Origin: UTCFX2 sp002050125
Lineage (GTDB): Bacteria; Chloroflexota; Anaerolineae; Anaerolineales; UBA4823
Length of the DNA stretch: 64,000 nt
Direction: 5' to 3'
NCBI GenBank assembly: GCA_027494035.1
Contig: JAOSJQ010000001.1
Span: 682,001-746,000 of the forward strand
A program made the position numbers and the translations under genes. Shown here one piece after another: positions 17,269 through 26,125 of this stretch. The notes under the pieces were generated by a model. The model did not search any database. It was not told the origin of the DNA and saw nothing but the letters and a program-made list of their open reading frames with translations. Numbering within the stretch: position 1 is the stretch's first letter; every line of letters begins with the position of its first letter.

Positions 17269-18352
17269 TCAGACCAGGCTCAGAATTTTCCCCAAATCAT
17301 CCACTCCACAAGGCAAACAGCGGTAGCGGATCGCAGTTGGCTCGGGGCTGTTTTTCAACTCAAGCAGATTCTCGATCGCCAGCAAACCGCGCTGGTAAAG
17401 ATATTCCACGTGCGCGCCAGCCTCCTCCAAAGCCAGCAGCACGGTATAGCCTTGCACGTCTCCAAATAAAGCCTCGGAAATTTCGTGGACGGTGTACGGC
17501 GTTTCGAGCAAAATCAGGATCTTTTCCAACCGATCGCGATGCACCAGGCGGATCTCCTCGATGCGCCTTTCCAGGTCAAGGATCGGCTGCTTGTGACCGC
17601 CCAGCGTCAACCGCACCCCTTTTGCCCATGATCGCACCCGCTCGAGCGATTTCAAGTAGTGATCCAACCCGGTCGACAGCGTCAAAAGTTCCGGCGATTG
17701 GTGCGGACTGGTCTCGTTCAGCACGTGATCGCCGCTGAACAGTACATCGTGCAGCCGAATGACCACATGCCCGGCGCAATGTCCTGGCACGTGCAGCATT
17801 TCAAAGGGTCCGACGCGCATTCCGGCGGCTTCGAACGTAAAATCGACCCGCACCGAGGTGTACAACTGCTTGGTGGTCAGATAGGTTTCGAGCATCGAAA
17901 CCCGCTGTTCGCCCGGAACGCCGGCATCGACCAGATAATTCTTGAGCTGCCGGGCAACCACCGTCAGCCGCTCTTCGTAATTGGTCAGGTTGCGCAGGTC
18001 CAGCTCATGCACGCCCAGGGAGGCCGCGGTGCGCGGGCGCAGATAAGAGAGCCCCACCGAAATGGTCGATATGCCCGTGGGTGATCAGAATGTGCGTCAG
18101 GTCGTTCCACGCGATTGGCAAACCAGCCATCTCAACCGCCTGCGCAAAGCCGTCTTCCAGATGTTGGTTCGAATTGCCAAAACCAGAGCCGGTATCGATC
18201 AGAACCCGGTAGGTTTGACCCTCGTTTTCCAGCAGCGCCAAATAGGCGTACCCCCACAGTCCTGGAAAAGCCAGAAGCGGGATCTGGAAGATATCCGCTC
18301 CTCCTTCGGTCGCAAATCGTCTTACCGCCGGGCTTGAATCGACGCTGTTCAT
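17269..18352 (-). pseudogene. Metallo-beta-lactamase-fold hydrolase, frameshifted
   Basis: One gene of about 360 codons appears in two frames. The N-terminal part (from ATG 18352) runs to ILITHGHIDHFGG, containing the HxHxDH metal motif. The rest continues in another frame as LSYLRPRTAASLGVHELD, with HVPGHCAGH, FSGDH and GGHKQP metal ligands. The break falls in a run of four C at 18052-18055; three would restore one frame. The fold is that of glyoxalase II-like thioester hydrolases. It overlaps the TetR gene by one base (TAATG) and precedes the dehydrogenases, so it likely belongs to the same regulon. Probably an intact gene with a sequence error, but true inactivation cannot be excluded. Confidence 0.8.
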
Positions 18353-18924
18353 TAAGTCCTGTCTCGCCGTCGCAAGCCTGCGAGGAATAAATCGGCAAAT
18401 TCATCGGCAATCGTCTCTGGGGTCAGCGCTCCATCTGGGCGATACCAGGTGATTGTCCAGTTCAGCGCGCCTAATAGGGCTCGCACCGTCATTGCCGGCT
18501 CCGCCGTCTGAAAATCCCCTGCATTAGCGCCGCGCTGCAACAGGTCGCGCCACAACTGCTCAAAACGGTCCCGGTGAGGGACGTGCCGGGCATGCAATGC
18601 GGGTTCCAACGAACGATGCTCGAGCAACAGAACAGAAGCCAGGTTGCGGTTCTCAAGAATGGTGGTCATGTAAACGCGAATAGCCTGGCGCAGCATCTCA
18701 GCGGGCGGCAGGCTGCTCTGCATCACTTCCTCCATGTTGCAAATGAGCAGATCCAGCGCCCGATCGAGCACCTCAACCAGGATTTCCTGTTTGCTGGAGA
18801 TGTGGTGATAAAGACTGGCTTTTTGCAGGTTGACCGCCTGAGCAATGTCCTGCATCGAAGTAGCGTGAAAACCCTTTTGGCTGAAGATCTGGGCTGCCGC
18901 CACCAGAATCTCATCGCGTGTCAT
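18352..18924 (-). CDS. TetR-family transcriptional regulator
   Basis: A 190-residue regulator. Its N-terminal helix-turn-helix domain (residues 1-50, MTRDEILVAAAQIFSQKGF, then SMQDIAQAVNLQKASLYHH) is typical of TetR. The C-terminal ligand domain is helical. It heads a minus-strand run with the hydrolase and two acyl-CoA dehydrogenases, and a perfect palindrome lies 9 bases before its start, consistent with autorepression. By analogy with PsrA and FadR-type TetR proteins it may sense an acyl-CoA; this is inference. Confidence 0.9.
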   Translation of the reverse strand: MTRDEILVAAAQIFSQKGFHATSMQDIAQAVNLQKASLYHHISSKQEILVEVLDRALDLLICNMEEVMQSSLPPAEMLRQAIRVYMTTILENRNLASVLLLEHRSLEPALHARHVPHRDRFEQLWRDLLQRGANAGDFQTAEPAMTVRALLGALNWTITWYRPDGALTPETIADEFADLFLAGLRRRDRT

Positions 18925-18933
18925 CGCGCCTCC

Positions 18934-18951
18934 CTACCGACCATTCGGTAG
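18934..18951. promoter_or_regulatory. Palindromic operator for the adjacent TetR regulator
   Basis: CTACCGA (18934-18940), a 4-base centre, then TCGGTAG (18945-18951): a perfect 7+7 inverted repeat, the usual size of a TetR-family site. It sits just upstream of the regulator's start codon. No second copy was noticed near fadN or thiolase. Confidence 0.65.
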
Positions 18952-19062
18952 ATTAAGCATATCAAATTCAATTCTGATTGTCAACGTTTTTGACGCGCTG
19001 CGTAATCATTTTCATCAGATGCTAAGTTTTCCCGCGGGGCGAAGCCCGTCCGCAGAATACGT

Positions 19063-19068
19063 TATAAT
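19063..19068 (+). promoter_or_regulatory. Putative -10 box for the MATE-like/E1 operon
   Basis: TATAAT about 100 bases upstream of the start at 19167, in the 215-base gap after the TetR gene. No clear -35 element is visible. Confidence 0.3.
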
Positions 19069-19166
19069 CGCCTAGCACAGACCGAGCGTATTTCAAAACC
19101 GGTAAATTCAAATTGTTGTAGAAGAACAGATCTGATCCTCGCAGCCATCCGCAGCCAGAGATAGCG

Positions 19167-20543
19167 ATGCAAATTACACAAGAAGCCGAAGGCAAATCTT
19201 CCCTTCGTTGGGTTTTCAACGCCTGGTGGCCGCTAGCAGCCAGTTGGATGCTCATGGGCATGGAAGCCCCGCTCATGAGCGCGGTCATCGCCCGGCTGGC
19301 GGAACCCGAAATCAACATGGCTTCATACAGCGGCGTGGTTTTCCCGCTCGCCCTGATCGTCGAATCGCCGATCATCATGCTGCTGGCGGCTTCAACCGCG
19401 TTGAGTAAAGATTTGCCATCCTACCAGCTTCTGCGCAAGTACATGCTGTCCGCCGGCGCCTTGCTGACCGGCTTGCACGTGCTCGTCGCTTTCACGCCGC
19501 TTTACTATATAGTTGTGGCGGGCATCATGGGCGCCCAGCCTGAGATCATCGAGCCAGCCAGGGTTGGCTTGATGATCATGACCCCCTGGACCTGGTCAAT
19601 CGCTTATCGCCGCTTCAATCAGGGCGTTCTGATCCGCTTTGGGCGCTCGAAAAGCGTCGGGATGGGGACCATGGTGCGCTTGAGCGCCAATATTGTCGTT
19701 CTGGCAATTGGCTTTTCGCTGGGCAGCCTGCCGGGCATTGTGATCGGTTCGGCAGCCGTAGCCAGCGGGGTGATGGCTGAAGCGCTCTATGTGAGCATCG
19801 TCGTTCGTCCGGTACTGCGCGAAGAGCTAAGGCTCTCGCCCATCGTCGAACCGCCGCTCACCTGGCGGTTTTTCTGGGGCTTCTACATCCCGCTCATGCT
19901 GACTTCCTTGCTCACTTTGCTCGCCAACCCAATCGCCAGCGCCGCCATCAACCGCCTCCCGCTGGCGATCGAATCGCTCGCAATCTGGCTGGTGATCACC
20001 GGGCTGATCTTCATCTTGCGCGCCCTCGGCATCGCTTTTAATGAGGTGGTCGTGGCGCTGCTGGACACACCCGGCGCTTACTTGAGCCTGAGGCGATTTA
20101 CCATCCTGCTCGCGCTGGTAACGACCGGCTTGCTGCTCGCCATCGCCGCAACGCCGCTCGCGCAGTTCTGGTTTCGAGACATCTTTGCGCTGCGCCCTGA
20201 GTTGGTCTTGATCGCGCAGCGCGCCTTGTGGCTGGCGCTCCCCCTCCCGGCGCTGAGCGTGCTTCAGAGCTGGTATCAGGGGACGATTTTGAACGACGGC
20301 GCCACGCGCGGCATCACGGAATCGGTGGTGGTGTACCTGCTCACCAGCGTTGTCGTGCTGGGCTTTGGCATTTGGCACGGCAAGATAATCGGTTTATACA
20401 TCGGTTTATCTGCCCTCACGCTCAGCGTAGCGACCCAGACGTTCTGGCTGTGGCTGCGGGCGCGCCGAATCCTTTCCGACTTGGGCGTGCGCGATCGTCC
20501 GCCGGAAGGGATTGCCCAATTTATCGAGGAGATGGATGCATGA
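19167..20543 (+). CDS. MATE-like polytopic membrane protein
   Basis: A 458-residue, very hydrophobic protein with about 10-12 predicted membrane segments. It starts SLRWVFNAWWPLAASWMLMG. The fold and segments such as ARVGLMIMTPWTWSIAYRRFNQGVLIR resemble the MATE/MVF flippase superfamily, including ANKH-like exporters, but no family motif decides the substrate. The stop overlaps the start of the downstream E1 gene (ATGA), so translation is coupled. A possible role is export of an organic acid or related metabolite linked to the E1 reaction; this is speculative. Confidence 0.7.
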   Translation: MQITQEAEGKSSLRWVFNAWWPLAASWMLMGMEAPLMSAVIARLAEPEINMASYSGVVFPLALIVESPIIMLLAASTALSKDLPSYQLLRKYMLSAGALLTGLHVLVAFTPLYYIVVAGIMGAQPEIIEPARVGLMIMTPWTWSIAYRRFNQGVLIRFGRSKSVGMGTMVRLSANIVVLAIGFSLGSLPGIVIGSAAVASGVMAEALYVSIVVRPVLREELRLSPIVEPPLTWRFFWGFYIPLMLTSLLTLLANPIASAAINRLPLAIESLAIWLVITGLIFILRALGIAFNEVVVALLDTPGAYLSLRRFTILLALVTTGLLLAIAATPLAQFWFRDIFALRPELVLIAQRALWLALPLPALSVLQSWYQGTILNDGATRGITESVVVYLLTSVVVLGFGIWHGKIIGLYIGLSALTLSVATQTFWLWLRARRILSDLGVRDRPPEGIAQFIEEMDA

Positions 20544-22579
20544 CGCTTGAACAGGTGGATTGGTGGAAAGCAGCCCGGCTGGTGATGCTCTCGCGCCAGA
20601 TCGATGCGCTCGAGGTGAACCAGCTCACTCCCCAGGGAAAGGTGAACTACCAGTTTTCAGCTGGCGGGCACGAACTCGGTCAGGTGCTGCTGGGGATGGC
20701 GCTCGATCATCCTCACGATGCCGCGACCGCTTATTATCGCTCACGCCCGCTGATGCTGGCAAGCGGTCTGCGCCCGGTCGAGGCGCTGGCAGCCGGCATG
20801 GGTCTCAGCGGCAGTCCAAGCCAGGGGCGCGACGCCGGCGTTATGTTCAACCTTCCCCGCCGGACGGGTCCTACGATCCTGCCCGCCTCGGGCAACGTGG
20901 GCTCCCAATACACCCCGGCGCTTGGCTGGGCGCAGGCGATCCGCTACCGTGAACGGACGCTCATGGAACAGGGCTGGCAGGGGGCGCTTGCTGCGGCGAC
21001 CGGCGGCGAAGCCAGCACCGCCGCAAACGGTTTCTGGGCGGCATTGAACGCCGCCGCCACGCTGGAGCTTCCCCTCTTGTTCTTCATCGAAAACAATTGC
21101 TACGGTTTGTCGGTGCCAGCCAGCCTGCAAACCCCGGGCGGGAGCGTCAGCGCGAACCTGGCGTGTTATTCGGGTCTCAAAGTGCTTTCCGGCGATGGCA
21201 CCGACCCGCAGGAAGCCTGGGAACTGGTTCGTCAGGCGGTCGAGCATGTTCGCCGCGGCGCCGGCCCCTGTCTGCTCGAGCTGTTCGTGGTGCGCCTGGC
21301 AGGGCACACTTTCATCGACGACCAGGCTTATAAACCACCCGCTGAGCAAGCCGAAGAAAAACAGCGCGATCCGTTTCAGCGTCTGAAGGATTATCTTGAC
21401 GACGCCCCGAAATGGGAAAAACTGGAGAACGAAGCCGCCCGCGAAGTGGAGGCGGCGCTGCAAGAAGCGGAAGCGCTGCCCGTAGCAGACACCGCCAGCA
21501 TCCGGCGGTATCTATTCTTCGAAGGCGAACCGCCCCAGCAAGGCGGGCTGCGCCCTGAAAACGCGCTCCTGCCAGCCGGCGCGAGCCAACCCCAGCCATC
21601 CGGACCGCGCATCAATATGGTGGACGCCGTCCGCCAGACGCTCGAAGCGGAGCTCAAACGCAACCCGCGCATGCTGGTATTTGGGGAGGATGTGGGCGTC
21701 AAGGGCGGGGTGCACGGCGCGACGCTCGATATGCAGGCTCATTTTGGCGCCGAGCGCGTCTTCGACACCTCCCTCAATGAAGACGCCATCATCGGGCGCT
21801 CTGTGGGCTTGGCGCTGGCAGGCTTGCTGCCGGTTCCCGAAATCCAATTCCGCAAATACGCCGATCCGGCGCACGAACAGATCAGCGACCTGGGCACGCT
21901 GCGCTGGCGCACCGTCAACCGCTTCGCCGCGCCGGCGGTGGTGCGCATCCCGGTGGGCTTTGGCAAGAAGATCGGCGATCCCTGGCACAGCCTCAGCGCC
22001 GAAGCCGTTTTCGCTCACCTGCCGGGCTGGCGCATCGCCTACCCCAGCAACGCCGAAGACGCGGTCGGTCTGCTGCGCACCGCCCTGCGCGGAGACGACC
22101 CCACCATGTTCTTCGAACACCGCGCGCTGCTGGATACGCCCGCCGGACGCCGCCCTTATCCCGGCGATGACTACTGCCTGCCCTTCGGTAAGGCAGCCCT
22201 CTTGTTGGAAGGGGACGAACTGACGCTGCTGACCTGGGGGGCAATGGTGGCGCGTAGCCTCGAGGCGGCAAAAGCTTTTCCAGGGCGGGTGCGCCTGCTC
22301 GACCTGCGCACCATCATCCCCTGGGACCAGGAAGCGGTTCTCGAAAGCACGCGCCTGACGGGCAGGGTGTTGATCGTGCATGAAGACACGCTCACCGGCG
22401 GCTTCGCCGGCGAGATCACCGCGGTGATCGCGAGCCAGGCGTTCACCGATCTCGACGCGCCGATCGAGCGCCTGGGGACGCCCGATGTCCCGATCCCCTT
22501 TAGCGTTCCATTGATGGACGCCGTCGTCCCGTCCGTCGAACGCATTCGGGAGAAGATTGGAGAATTGTTGGCGTTCTAA
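20540..22579 (+). CDS. Fused 2-oxoacid dehydrogenase E1 (alpha-beta), thiamine-diphosphate dependent
   Basis: A 679-residue fusion. The start is ATG 20540, overlapping the upstream stop by 4 bases; an earlier in-frame extension is unlikely. Residues 1-300 are E1 alpha. Its thiamine-binding region has GEASTAANGFW near 155 and ENNCYG near 183, where GDG...NN is classical, so the metal-binding Asp is Glu here. Residues about 345-679 are E1 beta, with FGEDVG, LNEDAIIG (catalytic Glu) and GDPWHS (active-site His). It decarboxylates a branched-chain or other 2-oxoacid and transfers the acyl group to lipoyl-E2. No E2 or E3 gene is in the window. Confidence 0.88.
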   Translation: MTLEQVDWWKAARLVMLSRQIDALEVNQLTPQGKVNYQFSAGGHELGQVLLGMALDHPHDAATAYYRSRPLMLASGLRPVEALAAGMGLSGSPSQGRDAGVMFNLPRRTGPTILPASGNVGSQYTPALGWAQAIRYRERTLMEQGWQGALAAATGGEASTAANGFWAALNAAATLELPLLFFIENNCYGLSVPASLQTPGGSVSANLACYSGLKVLSGDGTDPQEAWELVRQAVEHVRRGAGPCLLELFVVRLAGHTFIDDQAYKPPAEQAEEKQRDPFQRLKDYLDDAPKWEKLENEAAREVEAALQEAEALPVADTASIRRYLFFEGEPPQQGGLRPENALLPAGASQPQPSGPRINMVDAVRQTLEAELKRNPRMLVFGEDVGVKGGVHGATLDMQAHFGAERVFDTSLNEDAIIGRSVGLALAGLLPVPEIQFRKYADPAHEQISDLGTLRWRTVNRFAAPAVVRIPVGFGKKIGDPWHSLSAEAVFAHLPGWRIAYPSNAEDAVGLLRTALRGDDPTMFFEHRALLDTPAGRRPYPGDDYCLPFGKAALLLEGDELTLLTWGAMVARSLEAAKAFPGRVRLLDLRTIIPWDQEAVLESTRLTGRVLIVHEDTLTGGFAGEITAVIASQAFTDLDAPIERLGTPDVPIPFSVPLMDAVVPSVERIREKIGELLAF

Positions 22580-22598
22580 GGGCGACCCACGACTCCGG

Positions 22599-23354
22599 TC
22601 AATGGCTCAGGATCTGGGATAGAAAAAGCTGAGTGCGTTCTTCCTTTGGGTGATTGAAAATTTCTTGCGGGGTGCCGCCCTCGACAATCAAGCCGCCGTC
22701 GAAGAAAAACATCCGGTCAGCCACGGCTTTGGCAAAACCCATCTCGTGCGTGACGACCAGCATGGTCATGCCGCTGCGCGCCAGCTTAATCATCACATCT
22801 AAAACTTCTTTAATCATCTCTGGGTCCAGCGCCGAGGTAGGTTCGTCGAACAGCATGATCTTGGGCTGCATCGCCAGGGCGCGCGCGATCGCCACGCGCT
22901 GCTGCTGCCCGCCGGATAGCTGGCTGGGGAATTTTTCGGCTTGCTCAGGGATGCCGACGCGCACCAATAATTCCCTGGCGATCTCCTCCGCTTTATCACG
23001 CCGCCATTTACGCACCTGGATCGGCGCCAGCGTAATGTTTTGCATCACCGTCATGTGGGGGAACAGGTTGAACTGTTGAAAAACCATCCCGGTCTCCATG
23101 CGCACCTTCTCGATGTTGTTAACATCCTTGGTCAGCTCGATCCCGTCAATGATGATCGTGCCGCGCTGGTGGACCTCCAACCGGTTGAGAGTGCGGATGA
23201 ACGTGGACTTCCCCGAACCGGAAGGCCCGAAGATCACGATCACTTCGCCCTTCTGGACCGTCATATTGATCCCTTTCAATGCCTGAAAATGTCCAAACCA
23301 TTTTTGGACGTCGCGGCAAATGATGATCGGTTCGCTGTTGGTCTCATCCGACAT
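22599..23354 (-). CDS. Polar amino acid ABC transporter ATPase (GlnQ type)
   Basis: A 251-residue ATPase of the HAA/PAAT subfamily, with Walker A (GPSGSGKST), signature LSGGQQQRVAIARAL, Walker B (IMLFDEPTSALDPE) and switch His in VVTHEMGFA. It is near-identical in layout to GlnQ/ArtP. Its permease and binding protein would normally be adjacent, but neighbours are unrelated, so it is an orphan here and must work with components encoded elsewhere. It converges with the plus-strand E1 gene. Confidence 0.9.
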   Translation of the reverse strand: MSDETNSEPIIICRDVQKWFGHFQALKGINMTVQKGEVIVIFGPSGSGKSTFIRTLNRLEVHQRGTIIIDGIELTKDVNNIEKVRMETGMVFQQFNLFPHMTVMQNITLAPIQVRKWRRDKAEEIARELLVRVGIPEQAEKFPSQLSGGQQQRVAIARALAMQPKIMLFDEPTSALDPEMIKEVLDVMIKLARSGMTMLVVTHEMGFAKAVADRMFFFDGGLIVEGGTPQEIFNHPKEERTQLFLSQILSH

Positions 23355-23421
23355 CGCGGTTCCTCCCGGCTGCTCAGGTTGTTTCCGATCCGAAACCTTA
23401 TTTTAGCATTGTTTTGGGTTT

Positions 23422-23895
23422 TTATCCGCGCGCGACCGGCGCAAGTCGCGCCCCGGTCAGTTCTACCAGCGCCTCAACCGGCAGGAGGATATTCAGCCCC
23501 CGCTGACCGCCAGAAATATAAATTTCATCCCAGAGGATCGCCGATTCGTCGAGCCACACCTCAAAACCGCGGTTGAGCAGCGCCAACGGGGAGATGCCGC
23601 CGGCTTGCAAGCCGGTCAACTGCTCGGCTGCGCGCTGGGTGGGCAGGTTCACTTTTTTCTCCCCGAGAGCCTTTGCAAGCGCTTTGAGGTCAACCTCTTG
23701 CGGACCCGGCACCACCGCCAAAACCGGCTTACCTTGCCCCTCGCGCACAACAACAATCGTCTTGTACACCTGTTCGGCGGGAACGCCTAGATGTTGGGCA
23801 GTTTCCAGCGCGCCGAGCTTTTCCGCCGGCAGCTCGAACGCGGTGTAAGGGATCTTGCGCGCGTCCAACAGCCGGGTGACGTTGTTCGCTTTCAT
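23422..23895 (-). CDS. ybaK: Cys-tRNA(Pro)/Cys-tRNA(Cys) deacylase, YbaK/EbsC family
   Basis: A 157-residue editing-domain protein that hydrolyses misacylated tRNA in trans. Family segments KTIVVV, GKPVLAVVPG, the Lys-rich KALGEKKV and GLQAGGISPLAL are clear, and length fits YbaK. The start is placed at MKANNVTRLLD (23895) because family members begin there; an upstream in-frame ATG at 23931 would add 12 atypical residues. Neither start has a strong ribosome-binding site. Confidence 0.88.
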   Translation of the reverse strand: MKANNVTRLLDARKIPYTAFELPAEKLGALETAQHLGVPAEQVYKTIVVVREGQGKPVLAVVPGPQEVDLKALAKALGEKKVNLPTQRAAEQLTGLQAGGISPLALLNRGFEVWLDESAILWDEIYISGGQRGLNILLPVEALVELTGARLAPVARG

Positions 23896-23958
23896 GCTGC
23901 AATCCGATCGCTTTCTACCCGCTTTTATCATCCAGCCCTGGGGAGCCTGAATGCGGGC

Positions 23959-25311
23959 TTACGCCAGCGGCAGGCTCAGCGTGAAAACCGCCCCGCCTTG
24001 AGGGTGGTTCGCCGCCGTCAAACTCCCGCTATGCGCTTCCGCCAAGTTGCGGGCAATCGCCAGACCCAGCCCGCTGCCTCCGCCCGTGCGGCTGCGCCCG
24101 CGATCTGCCCGGTAGAAGCGCTCGAAGAGGTGCGGCAGCGCCTCGGCTGGGATCCCCGGTCCGCTGTCGTGCACGCTCACAACCGCGCGATCAGCCTGCT
24201 TGGCTGTTTCCAAAGTGATATGCCCGCCTTCTGGCGTAAAACGCAATGCATTGGAAAGCACGTTGTTCAAAATCTGCTCCACACGCAAGGGGTCAGCCGA
24301 CACAACCAGAGGTCCAGCCGGCGCAGGTGAGGGTTTCAGCAGCAGCTCAACCTGCTGGGCGTCTGCCTGCGGGCGAAAGCGTTCGAGCAGGCGCGCCAGC
24401 CATTCATCGAAATCGATGCGCGCCCGCTCCAGCTTCAGTTCGCCGGCGTCTGCCAGGGCGAGCGTGCGCAGGTCATCCACCAACCGGGTAAGCAGCCGGT
24501 TTTGTTCTAGCGCCGGTTCCAACGCCGCGGGGCTCAGATCGTAGACGCCATCCTGCAGCGCTTCCAGATTGGCGCGCTGTACCGCCAGCGGGTTGCGCAA
24601 TTCGTGAGCGATATCCGCGGTCAGCACGCGGCGGCTTTCCTCCGCTTGCTGAAGCGAATCAGCCATGCGGTTGAAAGTCTGCGCCAGCACACTCAGTTCT
24701 TCCCAACCCTCGATCTCCACTCTCTGTGAGAGGTCGCCTTCGCCCAGGCGGCGCGCCGCGCCGGTCAAGAGGCGCACAGGCTGCATCAGCCGGTACGCCA
24801 GCAGAAGCGAGAGCAGCAGTGCCAGCCCGCCGGCGATCAACGCGGCGGTGACGGCGGCGCTGGTCAAGCGGTTGACCAGGAAGCGCTCCTCCCGCAGGGG
24901 AGCGTTCATGCCGCCCTCAGCCAGCAAGTAACCGACCGTCTGACCGTTCACTATCAGCGGGATCGCATCGCGCCTTTGGGAGCGGGTGAGGCTTCCAACA
25001 GGGGCGGCAGCCGAATCGCTCATCAACACCCCATGCGCATCCGCCAGACGCAGGCGCTGGTTCATCATCCCGCCCATCATGCCCGGACCGTGCCCTCGTC
25101 CGGCTTGCAGCAGATCGCCCGCCCCTTGCCAGGAGCCATGCGACTGGTAGTAAGCCTCCAACTCTTGCGCCAGACCGCCTTGACCGATCATCCCGCCGCG
25201 GTACATGAACGCGCGCACCGCGGTGGTGGTATTGCGGGCGGCGATCACCACCACCCCCACCACTGAGACCAGGATAATCAAGGAAAACGAAAGTAAAAGG
25301 CGCAGCCGCAT
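23959..25311 (-). CDS. Two-component sensor histidine kinase with Met-rich extracytoplasmic region
   Basis: A 450-residue membrane kinase. TM1 is about residues 5-27, followed by an external domain of about 120 residues and TM2 near 150-170. A HAMP domain, a HisKA domain with H236 in DIAHELRNPL, and an ATPase domain (HDSGPGIP, LFERFYR, GSGLGLAI) complete it. The external domain contains GHGPGMMGGMMNQ and GGMIGQGG, Met/Gly/His-rich patches that could ligate copper or silver. It lies 6 bases downstream of its response regulator gene, and the regulator is preceded by a secreted Met-rich protein gene. The BaeS/CusS-like architecture is clear; metal sensing is inferred. Confidence 0.9.
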   Translation of the reverse strand: MRLRLLLSFSLIILVSVVGVVVIAARNTTTAVRAFMYRGGMIGQGGLAQELEAYYQSHGSWQGAGDLLQAGRGHGPGMMGGMMNQRLRLADAHGVLMSDSAAAPVGSLTRSQRRDAIPLIVNGQTVGYLLAEGGMNAPLREERFLVNRLTSAAVTAALIAGGLALLLSLLLAYRLMQPVRLLTGAARRLGEGDLSQRVEIEGWEELSVLAQTFNRMADSLQQAEESRRVLTADIAHELRNPLAVQRANLEALQDGVYDLSPAALEPALEQNRLLTRLVDDLRTLALADAGELKLERARIDFDEWLARLLERFRPQADAQQVELLLKPSPAPAGPLVVSADPLRVEQILNNVLSNALRFTPEGGHITLETAKQADRAVVSVHDSGPGIPAEALPHLFERFYRADRGRSRTGGGSGLGLAIARNLAEAHSGSLTAANHPQGGAVFTLSLPLA

Positions 25312-25317
25312 CGCGGT

Positions 25318-26004
25318 TTATCCACCTGAACGAATGAAACGGTATCCGACGCCAAAGACCGTTTCGATGTATTTGGGGTTCTTCGGGTCGGGTTCCAGCT
25401 TGGCGCGCAGGTTCTTGATGTGCGCGTCGATCGTGCGTTCGTAGCCTTCATACGCTGCCCCCTGACCCGCCTCCAGGAGCTGCAAGCGCGAAAAGGCGCG
25501 CCCGGGCTGGGCTGCCAGCGCGGCGAGCAGGTTGAATTCGGTTGGGGTCAGATCCAGCAAATCGCCGCCCCGGCGGACGGCGTGTCCCTCCAGGTCGATC
25601 TCCAGATCGGCGGCGCGCAGCACCCGCGGGGTGCTGGGCGCGGCTTCGCTGCGGCGCAACAGCGCGCGCACCCGCGCCACCACCAGCTTTGGGGAAAACG
25701 GCTTGGCGATATAATCATCCGCGCCCAGTTCCAGCCCAATCAACTGATCGGTCTCTTCGACCCGCGCAGTAAGCATGATAATCGGCGTGTCCGATTTGCG
25801 GCGGATCTCCCGCGCCACGTCCAGTCCGTCCAGCCCGGGCAAATTCAGGTCGAGCAGCACCAGGTCGGGGCGCTTCTGCTCCCACAGCGACAGCCCGGTA
25901 TCGCCGCGCCCGGCAGAGAGCACGCTGAAGCCCGCCTGCTCCAGGTAGGAGCGCAGCACTTTAACCAGTTCGGGTTCGTCTTCGACAATCAAGACCGTCG
26001 GCAT
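25318..26004 (-). CDS. OmpR-family response regulator
   Basis: A 228-residue regulator. The receiver has acidic residues E8, D9 and E10, phospho-acceptor D52 (LLDLNLPG), a conserved T near 80 and K in AKPFSP. The C-terminal winged helix is of the OmpR/PhoB type (DLTPTEFNLLAALAAQPG, then RTIDAHIKNLRAKLEPDP). It forms an operon with the sensor kinase encoded next. A TATAAT at 26042-26047 on the minus strand may be its promoter. Confidence 0.94.
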   Translation of the reverse strand: MPTVLIVEDEPELVKVLRSYLEQAGFSVLSAGRGDTGLSLWEQKRPDLVLLDLNLPGLDGLDVAREIRRKSDTPIIMLTARVEETDQLIGLELGADDYIAKPFSPKLVVARVRALLRRSEAAPSTPRVLRAADLEIDLEGHAVRRGGDLLDLTPTEFNLLAALAAQPGRAFSRLQLLEAGQGAAYEGYERTIDAHIKNLRAKLEPDPKNPKYIETVFGVGYRFIRSGG

Positions 26005-26074
26005 CGCAATCTCATTTAATCGAGCCTTGCGGCTGGTTTTTATTATACTCTTGGATGCTCTAAAGGCTTAAAAG

Positions 26075-26102
26075 CGCCGAACCCCGGAGAGGGGGTTCGG
26101 CG
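26075..26102 (-). terminator. Terminator after the Met-rich protein gene
   Basis: CGCCGAACCCC (26075-26085) pairs with GGGGTTCGGCG (26092-26102) over a 6-base loop. On the minus strand it is followed by CTTTTAA. It separates the Met-rich gene from the two-component operon. Confidence 0.7.
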
Positions 26103-26125
26103 TGGAGGCTAATATCTGGCAAGCT

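Noticed and set aside
17269..18352. Programmed frameshift in the hydrolase gene
   Set aside because: Similar one-base lesions at G/C runs occur in six unrelated genes, so sequence error is the simpler explanation; no stimulatory structure was found.
19827..20378. 183-codon minus-strand frame inside the MATE-like gene
   Set aside because: Composition is Gln/Arg/Glu-rich antisense of hydrophobic codons; no start signal.
20228..20539. N-terminal extension of the E1 fusion by 104 codons
   Set aside because: The extension overlaps the upstream membrane-protein gene; the ATGA overlap at 20540 and E1 family alignment support the later start.
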